From Gemmataceae bacterium (GTDB lineage: Bacteria; Planctomycetota; Planctomycetia; Gemmatales; Gemmataceae), in the NCBI GenBank assembly GCA_022616435.1, contig JAKEET010000070.1, forward strand, positions 1-64,000: DNA of 64,000 nucleotides. Direction: 5' to 3'. The notes under the pieces were generated by a model. That model was given only the letters and a program-made list of their open reading frames with translations, had not been told where the DNA came from and did no database searches. Shown piece by piece: positions 62,887 to 64,000 of the stretch; position 1 is the first letter of the stretch; the number at the start of each line of letters is the position of its first letter. The position numbers and the translations under genes were made by a program.

Positions 62887-62935
62887 AGGCAACGATTGAA
62901 TTGATGTCGGCGCGATGAACGCGGCGCGTGGGTTG

Positions 62936-63163
62936 TTAGAGGCGGGTGACGGTAATGCGGTTGGCTTCCGAGCGCCGCAGGCTCAAGCGAAAATCGCGGA
63001 GCCGGATTTCCATGGGGTCGCCAAGCGGCGCAAAGGCCAGCACTTCAACGACTTCGCCTTCGATCAGCCCCATCTCGTACAGCCGCTGCGCGATCGCGTC
63101 GGTGCCTGCCAACGCGTGGACGCAGCCGCGCTGTCCAACTCCCAGTCGATCCAGGCTCGTCAT
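62936..63163 (-). CDS. feoA: Ferrous iron transport protein FeoA
   Basis: A 75-residue SH3-like FeoA protein. Visible pattern: LDRLGVGQRGCVHAL, RLYEMGLIEGEVVEVLA, a phosphate/charged PLGDPMEIRLRDFRLSLRR loop and a last strand NRITVTRL. FeoA binds FeoB and supports iron uptake. It is the first gene of the operon, 49 bases before feoB. GAAGAGGA precedes the start. A promoter with a palindrome lies immediately upstream. Confidence 0.92.
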   Translation of the reverse strand: MTSLDRLGVGQRGCVHALAGTDAIAQRLYEMGLIEGEVVEVLAFAPLGDPMEIRLRDFRLSLRRSEANRITVTRL

Positions 63164-63192
63164 TTCGTCCTCTTCTTGAGATCAATTCTCTG

Positions 63193-63241
63193 TTGAGACG
63201 GATTCTCAATATGAGTTTACAGGGAAGTGAGATGGCGTCAA
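63193..63241 (-). promoter_or_regulatory. feo promoter with TTGAGA-N5-TCTCAA operator candidate
   Basis: On the minus strand TTGACG (63241-63236), a 16-base spacer and TAAACT (63219-63214) form a sigma-70-like promoter. About seven bases after the -10 box lies a perfect palindrome TTGAGA-ATCCG-TCTCAA (63193-63209, minus strand reading), so a bound repressor would cover the transcription start. Position and symmetry suggest an iron-responsive repressor (Fur- or DtxR-type); the sequence is not a canonical Fur box. Confidence 0.5.
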
Positions 63242-63369
63242 GGGATCTTTTTGGTAGGCGGTTGAGAGGTGGAGCGGTGAGTGCGTTGCGTGACTGGAGC
63301 GAGCGAGCGCCAAACGGCAAGCCACACGCCACCAAACCACGATTTGAACACTCACCACGCACCACCCAC

Positions 63370-64000
63370 TCATGGCGAGGCCAGCGACACGCAGATGATC
63401 TCGCGGTCGTTGCGCACGTAAACCGAGCGGTTGGCGAAGGCGGGATGCGACCAGACGACTTTTCGTCCCCGCGCCATCGTGTTGGTCGGCTCCAGGATCT
63501 GGGCGCGGCTGATTTCCTGGTAGCCTTTCGGCGTCAGTTCCGCGAGGATCAAGTCGCCGCGCTCGTTGAACAGCACGTACCGGTCCGTGTCTTGGATGGG
63601 CACGAGAAACGCGTTCCCCCAGCGAACCGACTTGCCGGTGGTTGCCTTGTGCGTCGACCAGAGTCGCTTGCCGGTGCCGGCATCCAGGCAGCGCAGCTCG
63701 CCGTGGCTGCACACGCCGTAGATGTGGCCGTCCTTGATGAACGGCGTCGACATGATGCTGTGCAGTCCGTCGGTGTCGTCGGGCAGCTCGCCGCGGCCCT
63801 GGCCTTTCCAGGCAATCGCCGGTTTCTTCGTGCCGTTCAGCTTCAGCATGAGCGGGCCATCGTAGAAGACGGTCAGGAAAAGATGGCCGTCCGCCAGACG
63901 GGGCGTCGGAATCGCCAGGCCGGCCTTGAGCGACTTCTTCGCGCCGTAGGCTTGCGTCCAGTACACCTGGCCGGTCTCCGGATTCAACGAATTGACCGAT
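63370..64000 (-). CDS. PQQ-like beta-propeller protein, C-terminal part (cut by window end)
   Basis: The visible 210 or so residues are propeller blades of the PQQ-binding-like type: NPETGQVYWTQAYG, RCLDAGTGKRLWSTHKATTG, a LFNERGDLILAELTPKGYQE segment and the standard C-terminal KVVWSHPAFANRSVYVRND. The N-terminus lies beyond the window. Planctomycete relatives are secreted; a blade with YGVCSHGELRC is intact. It is on the same strand as feo but more than 200 bases past the feo promoter region, so independent. The end lies next to GTGAGTGGTG-type repeat pieces. Confidence 0.8.
   Translation of the reverse strand, partial: SVNSLNPETGQVYWTQAYGAKKSLKAGLAIPTPRLADGHLFLTVFYDGPLMLKLNGTKKPAIAWKGQGRGELPDDTDGLHSIMSTPFIKDGHIYGVCSHGELRCLDAGTGKRLWSTHKATTGKSVRWGNAFLVPIQDTDRYVLFNERGDLILAELTPKGYQEISRAQILEPTNTMARGRKVVWSHPAFANRSVYVRNDREIICVSLASP

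Overview
The window looks like chromosomal DNA of a high-GC planctomycete (Planctomycetota, probably the Gemmata/Gemmataceae side). The reasons are a large cysteine-rich 'YTV' surface protein, DUF1080 and PQQ-propeller proteins, CRTAC/ASPIC-type repeat proteins, several Ser/Thr kinases with a planctomycete N-terminal region, many secreted proteins of unknown function, and dispersed palindromic intergenic elements. This is inferred from gene content only. No rRNA, tRNA, CRISPR array, transposase or prophage was seen.

Layout. 0-0.5 kb: a junction between a cadherin/Ig-like repeat fragment and an aldo/keto reductase C-terminus. 0.6-9.5 kb: DUF1080 protein, cytochrome P450, a PLP transsulfuration-type enzyme (minus strand), an ABC ATPase/FtsX permease pair and two small conserved proteins. 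9.6-16.3 kb: PhoX-like phosphatase, a coiled-coil/DUF2325 protein divergent from a PAS-GAF-PAS hybrid histidine kinase, and a VapBC module. 16.3-30.2 kb: PQQ propeller, Rieske oxygenase, two outer-membrane barrel proteins, an HdeD-metallophosphatase fusion, GDPD, isochorismatase-like hydrolase, LRR protein, nucleotidyltransferase and a receiver-RsbU phosphatase. 30.4-42.7 kb: a kinase-PilZ fusion, a tandem alpha/beta hydrolase, a second kinase, about 1.3 kb of repeat-rich non-coding DNA, the YTV protein and a very large secreted protein. 42.8-47.4 kb: Uma2 nuclease, a HigBA-like module with a frameshifted toxin, a CRTAC protein and an M48 protease. 47.6-52.4 kb: an operon of YVTN propeller, di-haem cytochrome/propeller and two isocitrate-dehydrogenase-like paralogues. 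52.7-60.2 kb: metallophosphatase, YidC, a double-vWA protein, MnmE and N-carbamoylputrescine amidase. 60.3-63.3 kb: a complete feoA-feoB-Cys-rich operon with its own operator candidate and intrinsic terminator. The window ends inside a PQQ-propeller gene.

Cooperating genes are the ABC pair (ATGA overlap), vapBC (GTGA overlap), the higBA-like pair, the propeller/cytochrome/IDH operon, yidC with the vWA gene, and the feo operon. Most other genes appear to stand alone, often in convergent pairs separated by inverted repeats. The most unusual items are the paired IDH subunits, the kinase-PilZ and HdeD-phosphatase fusions, the identical leaderless promoter geometry of both toxin-antitoxin loci, and a repeat family that starts at gene stop codons.
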